From Crotophaga sulcirostris (taxonomy: Eukaryota > Chordata > Aves > Cuculiformes > Crotophagidae): 64,000 nucleotides of DNA. The notes under the pieces are model-generated. The model was given only the letters and a program-made list of their open reading frames with translations. It was not told the DNA's origin and did not search any database. A program made the translations under genes and the position numbers. Each line of letters opens with the position of its first letter. Within the stretch, counting starts at the first letter, position 1. This document shows, in pieces, positions 1 to 21,364 of this stretch. Location: positions 184,873 to 248,872 of the forward strand of contig VYZB01000743.1 in the NCBI GenBank assembly GCA_013397455.1, given 5' to 3'.

Positions 1-7389
<7,389 letters not shown>

Positions 7390-7462
7390 CTTGTCTGTTC
7401 TCCTGTGTAATGTTTGTCATGCTTCCATCTTCAGCTAAGCCTTGTTCCAGATTTTCTAATAT
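7390..7462 (-). CDS. TRAPPC12: TRAPPC12 coding exon (residues 566-590)
   Basis: This short 73-base exon (phase 0 in, phase 1 out) encodes ILENLEQGLAEDGSM, TNITQENRQ and the first base of an Ala codon. The acceptor is TTTACTACAG|ATATTAG and the donor is CAAG|GTAGGTATT. The LEQGLAEDG core is diagnostic of TRAPPC12. The phase fits both neighbouring exons exactly. It is too short to stand out without the neighbouring exons. Confidence 0.93.
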
Positions 7463-9739
7463 CTGTAGTAAATTTTTGAAAGTAACCAACGTGAGTTTAA
7501 ACAGCTCTATATATTTAATGCAAATTATCTACAATTGACAGTCCATATGTAAACCAATTCAGACGGGACTGCTTCACCTAGGTACAGTTCAAAATTACTG
7601 ATTACTACCATAGCTACATCAATTGCACAAAGTAAGAAAGCCATTGTATGGTAGAAGGATGTTGGGGGGGATGTTTATGATACTTACAGAACATTAAATG
7701 TTAGCACACTCTAGGGACATACACATTTTGTTAAGCAAAACATGAAATATGCTTCACCAGAAATGAAAGTTAATGACCACAAAGAAAGTCAAACTGATTT
7801 TTCATAGAAAGTCATTGCCTTTTGACTCCCACACTCCAAGTATGTGCTCTGGTTTCATCCTTTTGTTCTTAATGCAGTACTCCTCTTAGCTCTTACTACA
7901 ATTTCCTTTTCAGAGTTTGGGGTCAATTGCTTCTTTTCATTTAGTACAGATTTTAAATCATTTAAATCATTGAGTGTATGAAACATTTGTTGCATTTTTG
8001 GAAGAATGCAAATGTATACTTAATGAAGCTTGTGTCTTAAGTAGTTTGAAAATACGTATGCAAGGTTCCATTTGAAATGCAAGTCAACTTTCCTTTTTCT
8101 AATCCCATTATAGTTTCTCCAGATTGGTTTGCCGATTCTTACAGATCACTTCATTCTTCCTGTTACAGATCCATAACTTTTGGTTGCAGAATAATGCTTG
8201 AGATTTCTTTCAAAACACCCATCAAGGCTACTTGCTCTTAGTCAGCCCCTGTGGTTAGCAGATTATGGAAAGACAAGGTGCTTCCTCTTCCGGGGACTGA
8301 AGGTACTTCTGAACACAGAGCTGTCAGCTTCTGTTGGTGTGAAGTAGTAATCGTTTTTCCCTACACCAGCAAAGCATTCCAGTTGTGCTCAGTGCTTTGT
8401 AAGCAAGCACTTCAAACAACACAGGAAATCGGGGGGGGCAAAAACACATAAAATTAACCTGGCCTCAGACAGCACTTCGTGCCTTCTACAGCCAGTGAAG
8501 AGCAACTGGTACTTTCAGGGAGTGAGTTCATGCCACTCGTTTTAGACATCTGAAGGTGGAAGAAATTGCCCTACAAGATACCAAGCTCTTTGCACAGACC
8601 AGAGTGAAAGCTTGAAATTAGGTGCCATATATTTAGCTACAAGGAATTTAAGAGCAAGGAGAGACATACGATGAAATGACAGCAGTTACCACATGCCAGC
8701 TGAGCCAGGGTAATTTTCCCAATAAGAATCGCCAGGCCATGACAAATACAAGGTAATATGATTTAGTGTAAACCTTCTTCACAGAGGGCTAGGCTAAGTT
8801 GCCTTACTTCAAATTCTGAGAGGCTATGAGCACACACCAGTAGATGCTGCAGCTTAGTTGATAGATGGCAATTTATGAGATTGCAGTGGCATGCCTGTGA
8901 GATGGAATCTCAGTCCTACTTTCAAAAGCAGTGTAGCCAGTTAGAAATCACTTAGAAACCAAAGCGTCACCTTTAAGTGTTAAATGCCTAGTGTATAATG
9001 AGGCACCCTGTCAGAGAAAAAAAACACTCTTCTCTCCAACAAACCAAAACCACCTTATGGTGTATTTTCTATCCAATCTAAAAAAAATCCCGATATTCCT
9101 CTTCCCCTGGAAAACTCCCAGTGATCACTTCTTATTCTCAATAAGGCTTGAAGTTCTTACTCTTGAAATGGTCTACATATAAACCAAGGTGTCTTCAGGG
9201 GGGGGACATGCTATCTTTTTCAAACAGACAACAGGTTGGTTTGACAAAGCCCTTCTGGGGGGGTGTGCTCGCCAACATCATCAGAAAAGGAAGAATTAGA
9301 TATTTGCATACAATTGGGGGGGTACATTCATTATTTTGTGACATTACTTGGGGATATCTAGCCACCACCTCAAGGGGGGGGTAATTAAAACAGAAGTCAG
9401 TGCTGATTTGAGGCTAATTGGTTTATTCCCTAGATTTATCTCCTTTTGCTCTTCTTAAGTATAGGAATATCATCTGCAGGTTTTCAAAATTTGGGTATTT
9501 CCCCAGTTTTCCAAGAACTGTTTAATAACAACACTGATGATTCATGTAGTTCCTCAGAGTAAGCTATCGAGGTTAGCTGACATGGAATATATAATTTTAG
9601 CAAACCCCTTCACCCCGCTTTTCCACAGATGGAAAAAATATTTATTCTAGCAATATCATATGGGATAGATCTAAACACCCTTGTTTTTAATATGAAGAGA
9701 AACATGCTGATCTAAACAATGCTTATAAATATCAAAAAG

Positions 9740-10035
9740 GCAGTTGTCAAGACTCTTTCCAGCGGTGCCCAGAAACAGGACAAGAGGTAATGTGTACAAA
9801 CTGGGACACAGGAAGTTCTACCCAAACACAAGGAAAAAATTCTTTACTGTGCAGGTGATGGACCACTGGAACAGTGTGCACAAGGAAGTTGTAAAGTCTC
9901 TTCTGGAGATATTAAAAAACCGCCTGGACGTGATCCTGTGCAATCTCCTGTAGGTGAACCTGCTTTAGCAGGAGGTTGGACTAGATGGGTCTCCAGAGGT
10001 CCCTTCCAATCCCTACCATTCCATGATTCCACATG
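9740..10035 (+). mobile_element. CR1 LINE 3' fragment
   Basis: The sequence follows the avian CR1 3' end, including the blocks around 'cgcctggacgtgatcctgtg', 'aggtgaacctgctttagcag', 'ttggactagatgg' and 'ccagaggtcccttccaa', and it ends in the terminal 'ccatgattcc'. It is 5'-truncated, as most CR1 copies are, and lies antisense to TRAPPC12. Confidence 0.88.
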
Positions 10036-10649
10036 TATGTTTCCAGCAGCTCTCCCACAATCAGCTACGAAGCTGAGGTACAAACAAGGGAGGTGTTTAC
10101 TTTAAGCCCAACTGTTGTTCTTTTCATATTTTGGTCTCCAGGCAAGCATTTATTAGCATGTCCTCAGCATGAATAGCACTAAAGTGATCATGTCTATGTT
10201 TTTAAACAAATATTTGAAAAGAACAAACCCCTTTGTGATTTAAATTACTATTGTTACTGCTTGGCTGCTTGGAGACCATTAATTTCATAGTGGACTTATA
10301 AGGGCAACAACTCATTGAGGCAATTCATGTTGGGAAGACCAGGAGTAAAACAGAGACAATAACAATTCCACTGGATTCCTCCCCCAAGCTATACCAGGAA
10401 AATGAAAACTATGTTTTTGCACTCAACGCCCAACCCTGCTTCAGGTACCAGAAACATATAAGTAGATCAGATCTGAAGAGACTGAGTTACCAAAATAGTG
10501 ACAAAGTATATATGGTTAGATCTTAAAGTAGAACAACTAATCCAACGTTGAAAAGTGTCTGTAGAATACACAGAACAAAAAGCAAGAGGGAATTGAGCAG
10601 GTTAAAAAGAGGTAGCAGATAGGAAAAAACACAATTACATTAAGGAAGA

Positions 10650-10840
10650 GAAACAAAATAGAAAGACAAATTTTCTTGTGATAAGAATGCATTAGCATTA
10701 GCCTGGAATAGCTTCCCAGGGGACGTGGCCTCAGCCCCATAGCCTGGCTCATTAAAAACTAGAAAACAACCTTGCATTGCAGAGAGACAGACTAGGTGAA
10801 ATAATAGGTCTTTTCTCTCTTCTAGGTTTGATGACTCCAA
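10650..10840 (+). mobile_element. Possible old CR1-like fragment
   Basis: The block 'gaatagcttcccaggggacg' followed by 'aataggtcttttctctcttc' resembles the 3' region of older CR1/L3-type elements (the 'gatgacctaataggtctctt' type). Divergence is high. A RepeatMasker run would settle it. Confidence 0.35.
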
Positions 10841-11650
10841 GATCATCTCATTTACATAATCACTATTCGTACGCCCTTCAGTAAATAAGGATAACCAAAG
10901 ATTATTTTTCCACTTTTTAAAACAGGGAAGCAAAACACTAGAGGCGTTTGGTTGAAAGCTCCCCAATTAATTCTGTTATAACCCAAAGGGCTCCCAAGTG
11001 TCATATACAAATATTAAGACTAATGAATATACAACCTTTATGTTATTTTCTTGGTTATGCCATGGGTTTTCATAAGGATTATGCAGGGGGGGCTTTAACA
11101 TTACAGGTGAGATAGAGATTATTAGACTAAGAGCACTCCATAAAGGGGGGGAAACATGTATCGAAATGTTTTTTTGTCAGTCAACCCTGACTTCTAATTG
11201 TTAGGGGGGGATCAATTTACCATTGTTTTTTAAAAAGATATTAATCTTTACAAGCTGTCCTTTTTCACACTCATGTTTCTACAGTTGCTTTTGAATTGCT
11301 CCATAGACAAGGTATTTAATTGAAAGCAAACAAATGAAGTAACCCTCAATGAGGTGTCTAGAATAACTAATCAGAAATATGGGGGGGAGAAAGATGATAC
11401 ACTTTATTTGTTCGTTTGTAGTTTTCCATGTACTGTACTGGGGGGGTGGAAGCTGTCAGAAGCAAAGGGACATCATTCTCTTTCTGACCACAACTGAGCA
11501 CATTAACCTGGGAGAAATTTTGCAAACTCAGACACAAGAAAGCAGAGAGAAAGCAATGGGGGGGCATGAACCAACAGGAAGTGTTCTTTATAAGGACAAT
11601 AAAATATTTCTTGAATGTTAAGAAATGTGAGTTCACAGAGAAGCTGTTAC

Positions 11651-11763
11651 CTTGGCGCAGATTATCTTCATATTGTGCAGTCTGTCAAGTGATTCCTGAG
11701 GATTACCAAGGTACTGAGGAAGTTCAGCATGTAAAATCCGCATCGAGAAAGGAACCATGGAAC
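11651..11763 (-). CDS. TRAPPC12: TRAPPC12 coding exon (residues 528-565)
   Basis: This 113-base exon (phase 1 in, phase 0 out) completes a Gly codon and encodes [32 protein letters not shown] and IICAK. The acceptor is GTTTCTAG|GTTCC and the donor is GCCAAG|GTAACA. It matches the orthologous [19 protein letters not shown] segment in length and nearly residue for residue. The flanking intron has dense G7 teeth, but none falls inside the exon. Confidence 0.95.
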
Positions 11764-14700
11764 CTAGAAACATAATGAAGTTTATTAGATGTTTCCTGGA
11801 ATGATCAGTATGTGATTTGCCTGCATTACACAAGGTATTTCTCACTAGTGTATATAATACAAAGCCCATTTTACATTCATATCTTTTTCTTATCCTCATG
11901 AAAGATGTGAAAGGTGAGAAAATAGTAAACTTCCACTCAGCTGTAGTGAATATATTGTAAAGTGTTTTAAATAGGTAAACACGTACATAACCATACCCAA
12001 GAAGGTAAGAAAGAGGTGCAACTTATTCAAATTTTCAAAAACAAGTTGTGCATGGAAGTACAAGGTTTCATTAAAGACTTTTATAACCGGGGGGGATGAA
12101 GGATTAAAAAAAAAATGGAAGTTTACTCAAGTTGCAGCTACAACATTACTCTTAACATTTAATAACTAAGCATATTTTACAATCAATGCAGAAGTAACAT
12201 GAAATATTCGCCTTAAAAACATGCTTGCAAAAAAGTTATATAACCAGGGCATGCAAAATTACTTCTACACAATCCTTTTCCAGATAAAGCTGATATGAAG
12301 GGACCCTATATTACACAAAAAATAGGGGGGGATAAAAAAACCAAACAGAAAACCAACATGAGTCAAAAGGAATAAACCCAGTGGGGGGGGGAACAAACAG
12401 AATAATACTAATAGACATATTCAAGCTAAAGACAATTCAAGTGGGGGGGGAAATTAAAATGCATTACAAAATATTTTGTTTCCTTATTCTATTAATATCC
12501 ATAGGTTTGTGTATATCTGAGTCCATTACACTGCGCAGAGACCATTCCATTTCTCTAAAGATGACTTTTAGTTTGAGTGTGACTTCATTAATGTTAGCTC
12601 TTTCACAAAGAGTTACTAAGGGGGGGTAAACTCTTCATAAAGATGATGTATTTTGTGTATTTTCGCGTTTATGGAAAAGGGGGGGGAATAGGGAAAGAAC
12701 TTTAAGTAATATTTGGGGAAAAAAAAGGAATGACTTCGGGGGGGCATTAGTTTACCTTTATTTTTATTATTACTATAATAATATTTACCAAAGACGGGGG
12801 GGGCCAAGTTTATAAGCATCCTGGCTGACTTCAGGAGCAGTTTCAGGAGCTTTAGGGGGGGGTAGTGTGTGCAATGTCTTGCTTTCAGAGAACTGCACAT
12901 CCTGGTACACAAACAATAACACTGAATACAAACTAAATACTTTTCTTAAAAATTAATCAGAGACAGCATAATGGGGAAATAGGCCTTGCAAAATACTGTG
13001 CTACAGTTCTAGTATCTTACTATAATACCTTTGCTTACTTTAAACATCTTCTAAGGGGATTTGCCTCTCAAGTCACCTCTTGCCTTATTTTGGGGGGGAT
13101 AGGGCTCAGGAGCTTTTAAGAACAGGTGCAAAAATCTTTCTTAACCACCTGGGGGGGCAAAGAGGTAAACGCTATATACAATGAGTCACTGCCTCAATAC
13201 TGTTTTTTAGGGGGGGACAAAATTTTAATCACAAAACTCACTAATGATTACCTTCATAGTAAGCCACTGGGGGGGACATAAATTCTCTTTTGCCAATGCT
13301 AACTATTCCCCATGGATTCCGTGACTGGGGGGGGCCTGTAATAGATGTACACACGAGTTTCATGCATCATCATATGAGGAATAGAGTCTTAAAAAACCAA
13401 AACCCGCCTTTGAAATTCTATTCAGAGAAATGTAAAAGGTTATTCGGGGGGGAACAAAAGTTGTGAAATATTTTATGAATGTATCCTGACTAGTACACAG
13501 CATGGGGGGGGTGAAGATGCACAGCCCAAGTGTGGTGGACAACCATAAAAAGTAAGTTGAAAAGGGGGGGAGAGTAAATTCTGCACCAGAACACCAAAGA
13601 AAAAAATATCTTTGTAGATGTAGGGGGGGCTTAGGAGCCTGCATTGCAAACCCATGGAAGCAAACATGACCTGCAGCTGGTGGGGGGGCTACCACCCCTC
13701 TGGTGACCAAGTCCCAACTCAACCATTCAACGGTAAACTGGGGGGGGAAAGCAGTGCCTAAAACCAAAAGAATAGTACCAAAATATCCGGACAAAGTAGG
13801 GGGGGGTTACTGCTAATACATGAACCATGCAACCACTGCTGCACTCAACAGGATTTCTGAGGCAAAGGTTAAAAAAGGAAAAGTTTCATTCATCACTAAA
13901 GCTTCGGAAAATCTGAGGGGGGGGAAAAAGAGAGGAATCTAAAGTTTTAGTAATATTTTTGGTTAATGACAATATTTTAGCATTTTCAATTGAACAAGTT
14001 TCCATCATAACATTGTCTTGCAAAATGCGGCAAAAGGGGGGGTCAATAAATAAACAGAAAATCTGAATTGGTAACAGAACAGCTCAACAGAGAAAAGGGT
14101 ATTTAATGGAGCACAGATGAAACTTACTATATTATCCATTTTTATAAAATTTTATATAATGTTTTGTACAACACTTTTTGGGATTGCATATTTTGTGAAG
14201 TATTGATCTTAAGGGGGGGTGAATGAAGCCACACTATTATGAATCACGTGAACACAAGGAATAACCCATTAGGGGGGGACATCATCAGAAGTGGTGTTAC
14301 AGGATGTCAGAATGATGAATGCAACTCCAGTCCAACTGAGACTCTACAAGAATCTGATTTATTTCCTATCACAACTAAGACCTCAGTTGGGGGGGGCATT
14401 CAGAACTATACTGCTTCAAAATGTACTTTATTAATGTATTATTTCTCAGGGGGGGAGTACTTCCTTCAGAGTATGGGGTCAAAAAGCATTTCAGTGTGAT
14501 CCTTACTCGGTACATCACGTGTGATGGAAAGTTTCTTAAACAAATCCAGAAGGATGCTGGCCCACAGTCTAAGGGTAGTCAGTATAATGACTTTTCAAAC
14601 CAGAATTCATATTACTATTTCATGCAGGAAGAACTCAAACTCTACCATCTGTTTCTTCTCTTTCTTTTTGAAACTCTTGATATAGGGGGGGTTCTGCAAA

Positions 14701-17700
14701 AAATTTTGCTGTAAGCATCCAGCAAATCTAACCACTGAATTTCTGTTACTTACTGCTTAATAAATAGGCTGCTAACTTCATTCAAAATCTCAGAAACACC
14801 AACTGTTTCTGCCCTGCCCATTTTCTGTTTCCTTGTAATCTGAACAGCAGAAGATTTTTTTGGGGGGGAAGCACTATACTGTATGCATGCTCTCACACAA
14901 GTGTGGCAAATGGGGAAAACGGGGGGGAAAATAAATGAGCTTTTGCCACTGGTAAGGTCATCTTACTACTGCATGTAAACATTTTGTAACTTCAAGTCAA
15001 ATCAGATGAGCAAACTGCTCAAAAAATCCTGCAGCACTTATCCAAGCCACTTATTCAAATATATTCCTTAAATATTCTGTTTATGAAAAAGAAACTGGGG
15101 GGGGTGGTTAACTACATGCTCCTGTCTCCAACTAAGCTTCTGTTTAGTTAAATGATATGAGGTATCGAAAATATATCTAATTCAGTGCCTTCATTAATAA
15201 ACTGATTCTCTAGTTAAAAAAATAACAAACAGACCTTCAATTTACTTTTAGATTTGGTAAAGCTTTCAATGAGTACTACTTACATAAAGTGCTAATACAA
15301 ATTGACATATCTCTCCCAGGAAGTAACACACGGGGGGGGGAGAAAATGCACATGAAGAGATCTAGTCACCAAAATAATTCTCTTAACTCGTGGTTAAGTT
15401 GTGTAAAAACTGACACCATCCCATATATCTCAAGTACTCTATTACTGTATTGTCTCCAGCATCCAAAATCTTAATCTATAATCTTCTCAATCTAAGAAAA
15501 CAGAACAATCATCTTTGAGCTTGTTTGAAACAAAAATGTCAAGAAAGAGAGAGAGAGAAGCAACAACAAGGGGGGGAAACTCTTTTCACAGGGTAGATGG
15601 TTATGAACCTTTGTTCTGACAGACTCAGGGGGGGGACGTGTGTGGGTACCATAGCGGAAGAGAACATTGTCAGTATAATGGGTCTGAAATGCAGCCCAGT
15701 AGAGCTTCATGGGGTGAAGGCGAGATGAAAAAGACAAAGGCAAACCTTAATATGACTCTTGTGAAACTTCATCAAAGCCACATCAGTTCACTGATAAAAA
15801 GTGAAGGGGGGGAATAAGAGAATTACATAATGCTGACTTGGAACAGTTAACTCTGAGCTTGCTAGGGGGGGTGGCCTAAACAACAGGACATGGATTTGTT
15901 GTTTTATGATGACATCAGATCATGCTGCTCGTCATTCAGTCTTTTTCTGCTGAAACAACAACAGTGCTGAGGAACCTATTCCTGCTGTTAAAAATAAATG
16001 ACAGAAAAAGAATTGGACACAAATCTACAAAAACACAGCTTGGGGGGGGTCTTGCAAGACACGAAGTTAAGACTTTTGAATAAGCAGGACATAACGTTTT
16101 AATATGAAGATGGTGACAAATGAAAGAGCTGAGACCTAAAAAAGGCATACCTGAGACGTGGGGGGGTACTAGTTTTTCATTTTACATTGTCTAGGTTAAC
16201 AAGAAAACAATTGTGAAGAGGTAAATGACAGTTGACCACTCCAGTAGGTCAATAATAGTGTTATGACGGTCTGAAAGGCAGGTTGTAGAATTCAGAGTAC
16301 AAAATTTTATTAAAACGCAGATTAACAGCAGGGACAGGGGGGGCACTTGCCTCAATAAACACAGACACATTGGGGAAAAAAAACAAAACAAGAAAGTAAG
16401 ATTGACTACATTAACACCAAACTGCAACAGAAACACATGAGTTTGTTGGATTAAGGGGGGGATTACACTGTCTGAAAGGTTTCACCTACTTGCTTACTGT
16501 TAGGCCACATATTGGGGGGGAAAAGTGTAATACTTGTTTCTTTGTAATAGGTTCCTGTAAGAGTGGGCATACGTATTCCTGTGATATTTCACTAGGGATA
16601 AGAGAATTCTGTATAAATACTGGATTTTCGCCTTTTGCACAACTCTTTGGAATGAAACCCATGTCCTCTATTATATTTCACTCAGTGCTTGGGGGGGCAA
16701 GGCCAAATGTCAAGGAAATATTTAAAACAAGCAGTACATCCTGTAATTAGGGGGGGTCTTTAAGGCACAGGAGGATGGATTTTGCTCTCTACTTCATGCT
16801 TTGTATTTCGAAAGAAGTAATGCCCTCTTACACAGCAAAACCATGTCAACTAATCTTAAACAATTTCAACGAAAGGCAATATCCTACAATTACAAGGATG
16901 TATTGAATTTTTATTTTTAATTTCAATAAGTCTTATTCTAGTTTGATGTTTTGTAGTTGACCCCTGCTGCTCCTCTTTCCGGGTTACATAATAATTTTAT
17001 CTATTAAAAAAATTGTAACATAAAAATGGTTTACTTTTAAGACAGGGGGGGTCTTAGCTACCACTTATATAGTACTTTTTTTCAAAAAATATTACTTTTG
17101 AATGGGGGGGCGGTGTGAATTAATTTCATTCCTATACATATAATCATCATACAAAAGGCAAAACAATAAAGTGGAAAGTGGTTTTCTGAAAGGAAAATTA
17201 ATATTCCAAAAGCATGAGAACGGGGGGGATAAATAGTAAGGTAAGGTAGAATTTTCTAAGACCACAGATTTCAATGTCTAGGGGGGGATGAACAGCTGCA
17301 CACTTTCATAAGTGTCATAACATCACCTTCATGTCAATCGGGGGGGAAATACAGGCCTCATCTGCAGCCCTTTTAAAACAAAAAAAAGAGGATTACAAGG
17401 GGGGGTTATCTTATTTATGTATTTCCTTGTTGCAAAATTAGTAACCAGAAATGCTTTCTGATCTACCTTCTACAGCTTATTCAACAAATCTTAAATACCT
17501 AAAAGCAGCAGTAGTGCAAATTATCATTTACTGAAAGTATAAAATGGGATCTTAAGACGGCATAAAACCAAAACCAAAAAAACCCAAACAAAACAAACCA
17601 CAAAGAAAAAAAACCCCTTCCTTCATTGGGCAAAGGGGGGGTACAGAAAAACTAGTTTCAGAAAGATATCCTGCTTTATACATATGTATACACAGAGGTG

Positions 17701-20700
17701 TATATCCTTGCATTTATACACACACGCACTTCTACATACTCGTAGAACAGCAGGGGGGGATAATTTATAAGGACATTTCAGGGAATGATGATGTATTAAC
17801 TTTGAATTCTAGTCTCACTGACTGTCAATTACAAGTACACTTAAATTCAGATTCAGTCTAGTTTCCAAGCTTTTTTTTATTATCTTCATTCCAGAGACAA
17901 TGAAGATGACATAGAAGCCTAAATGTTTGTAACCACTGGAGTTGCATGTTTCCATATACTTCACAATTTAATTGCACGTGACCTAAGGACACAGATATTC
18001 TGAATTAAGATTTGGTTTTGAAAGGTTATAAAAATACTTTTTCAGTAGGGGGGGAGTTATTTACACTGAGGCAAGGAAAACACAAGAGAAAGAATGCAGA
18101 AACTGCCCTACTACAAAGAGATCACCATAAATCTTAGCTACTGATAATTCTAGTACTGTAGAATTGGGGGGGTAGTTACTTGCTCACTTTCCAGAAATAC
18201 TACATAAAGCTGGCACTGTCTACAATGAGACTATGTAGCCTTAGGAAAGAAAGCACAATTAAACATTTTAGCAGTACTCTACTTCCTTTAAATTACATGT
18301 ACATTTCTTAACTAAAATATCCATTTTATTCTAGAAATATTTCCATTTGCAAGCCTGTCTACTCTGAATAGCCAAAAGGAAACACTCACTTGAGTGGTAT
18401 TTATTCAAGTCATATTAGTTGATTTCATAGACAGAAGGCAGCTATGAAGCAACAGAAGAGGGGGGGGATTTAAAGAGACAATAGAGAGCTGTACACAATA
18501 CTGTAAATAAAATAATTGGCAAACCAGTTCCTCTAGAGGCTTTAATATGTTTTTTACTGTCAACATAAGCTTGAAAGAAGAACTCTTCCAAGCAGCTGCC
18601 AAGACTGAAGTAGTCTGACATGGGAGTTTAAGACTGCTACACCAGTATTTGCAGTAACATATGAGAAAACCAATGCCACACATAACAATGACTGGAGGGG
18701 GGGTTTTTTTCCATTCTTCTGTTTTCCTGCAAAATTTATTAACAGATGGAAGCACTCTATACAGTACAATTTCTTTAGTCTGTGCATTTCTTCTTTTATC
18801 TCTGTGTTTACCTTGATTACTCCCTTTTGCCTCCCCACCCACCACAATTATTTTTCTTTATTTCCCACACCACCTCCCATTCTGCCACAGTTCTCCCACT
18901 AACCAAAAGCTGCTGAGTACGAAAAAAAAGGGGGGGGGGTGAATTAATAATTTCTCCCAGACAACTATTTTTTGTATAAATTTTTCACATATTTCTGCAA
19001 AAACTTCTAATTACAGTGGATATTAGTAAAGCCAGAAAAGTAACACAGATGGGGGGGAATTTGCTAAACCAATAGCTGAGTGATGTCTAGACTCCTACTT
19101 TGAGAGAAAGGGGGGGATTATATAGATAACATGTATATTTACACCGTCACTATGCATCTGAGTCAGCCGGGGGGGGCACACATTAGTGTATCCCTATGCT
19201 TGCAACTCAGTCACACTTGTGTCACGGTCCACTCAGTGGACTTGTGATGGTTCGTTTGCCGTGACCTCTTTGGACCGACTCTTACAGGGGGGGAAAAAGC
19301 TTGTGTTAGAATTAGTAAGAGTACATGAGAAGGTGTACAGTACGAGGGGGGGTTCTAATGCAACTAAATTTTTAAGAATATGTTCCTTATTTAGGTATTT
19401 TCCACCTGACAAGAGAAGACTAATTTCATGTTAAGAGGAATAAAGATGGTGTTGTATCATCACGGGGGGGTTGTAACAGGGAAAGGAAAAAACCCCACCT
19501 CTACACTTGTAAAGCTCTGGTCGGGGGGGTAGAAGTCCTATTTTTACTTGTGCACGTGGTTTTTTTTCCTTTGCAGTTCAAGGGGGGGTACTCTCAATTA
19601 TTGCAGGTTTAGAGCACTGATATTGGTAGCGTTAACTTCTTTGTAATATACTGGTCTATTAACCAGAAACAAGACCAAACTATCTCATAAAAGAACGAAG
19701 GGGGGGTTTAACTATTTAGTTGTTAGCTCTTACTCTTTCGGACACACATAGGCATTACGGGGGGGAAGGATACCTCAGGTTAGCTGATACAAGGGAGGTG
19801 ATGAAGTATCATGAGAAACAAACACAGAACCAAACGATATGAATAGCAGTGGGTCTCTGTGTAAATGTAAAGACAAGGGGGGGAAAAAAAAAAAATAATC
19901 CTGAAATCCATTAGTCACTAGAACAACGATGAAAAGGGGGGGAAAATCAGCCTTCTATACTCCACAGAGTACAATGGAGATCTGCTGGAAGCAACCTCGA
20001 CTGGAGTTCCTGATCTAAGCACCCACCTATTACAAAACAAATGAATTACACAGAAAATAAGATTTTGTGGCTTCTCTCCACAGATGAATTTAGAAGTAAA
20101 TCCACAACTGAAGGGGGGGATTTTCCTAAGAAATGAGAACAGTTTGCTCTCTGCCCCATATAAAATAGGAATGATCAAAGAGTGACTTAAACTAATTTCA
20201 CTGGTTGGTACAAGGACCTCAGCAGATTTCGTCCCCTGAAATGACGCACACCTACAGGCAATGGAGACGACAGAAGAAATTATAGAAATGGTAGAATCCA
20301 GGAAAGGAAAATTACAGAAACATTAGATCTTACAGCCATGAAGAAGACAACAGTAATGGGATCCATGCACAGCACAGCTGCAAATGGCACACAAAACTCA
20401 GGACAGAGCAGAGAGTAGTAGCCTTGCCAAAAGGAAAAGAGCCTCAGGAGAGTTTCAGAGGAAAATTAAAAGGACCGTATTGGCCACATTAAGTTAAATG
20501 AATAGAAAAAACATCTTCTACTTCTGGGGGGGTTACTTGGAATTTAAATTCTTTGAGGTATATTTCTCAATGATTAACGGATGAAGGACTATCCTCACTG
20601 TTGTAGAAGCTCAGGTATATAACCTTTCCATACTTCAAACGTAGAAAACACAAGAAATGTAATAAATCAGAACGCTTTCTATTATGAATATTTTGAATAC

Positions 20701-21280
20701 AAATAAATGTTTCAAAATATGTATAACAATTAATGTGTACTTTATATCTATAGTCTCATTTCTTAAATTGATTTTTAAGTGCTAACTTCATTTATATACA
20801 ATGAATCAAAATTAAAATGTTGAAACAAAACTCTTCCTTTTATGCTTGTTACACCACAAAATGATATGTAAAATTACCAAAAAGCAGTGGATTGTGGATT
20901 CATGCTAATATATTTTATTATTTGAATTAGCTAGTTAAGGGGGGGTGCATACTGAATTTCTTTATCCCTAATCCAGTACTGTGTATTCTAATGCGAGCCA
21001 GAAAAGAACTGTTTGCTCTCTCCTACATCCTTGCAAATAGCATCTGTCTCTTTCCTTGAAACCACATAAGGAAGGTTTGATAGCTGTTCCCACATCTTAA
21101 TCATACTGTGTTTAGATGAGATATCTACACCCAGGTCAGCTTCATCCAACCTTGATCTTATTTTCCCTTACAGGTGATCAGAATATGGTCCTGGCTGGGA
21201 CATTCAACTGTTAAAAATGAAGCGAGGCATATAATCATGAAAGAGAATATTTTCCTTATGCTCAGATTTTATCAAAAATA

Positions 21281-21364
21281 CCTTCATAATTCATAAGGTC
21301 AGAGGATTTCACAGAATCACAGAATGGTAGGGGTTGGAAGGGACCTCTGGAGATCATCTAGTCC
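21281..21364. repeat. 84-base tandem duplication, clean first copy
   Basis: This 84-base unit is repeated immediately after itself at 21365-21448. The two copies are identical except for two 7-base windows, which read ATAAGGT (21293-21299) and GATCATC (21352-21358) here and GGGGGGG in the second copy. The unit begins in single-copy sequence and runs into a CR1 3' end. The comb phase changes from remainder 0 to remainder 25 exactly across it (84 = 59 + 25). Confidence 0.95.

Larger units (their letters stand above)
7463..11650 (-). other. TRAPPC12: TRAPPC12 intron between residues 565 and 566
   Basis: This phase 0 intron is mainly AT-rich. It carries a clear CR1 3' fragment at 9740-10035 and a probable old CR1-like piece at 10650-10840. 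Comb teeth lie at 7670, 8437, 9204-9381 and from 11092 on; none lies between about 9.4 and 11.05 kb. Confidence 0.85.

Noticed and set aside
13360..13794. 144-codon open frame on the minus strand, and similar frames across 11-20 kb
   Set aside because: It lies in a TRAPPC12 intron. Its regularly spaced Pro-Pro pairs come from G7 comb teeth every 59 bases, which also overwrite stops. There is no family resemblance.
13092..13806. CRISPR-like array (identical short repeats at constant spacing)
   Set aside because: The repeat is a 7-base homopolymer, the 'spacers' are continuous intron sequence, the genome is avian, and the spacing follows file coordinates through unrelated elements.
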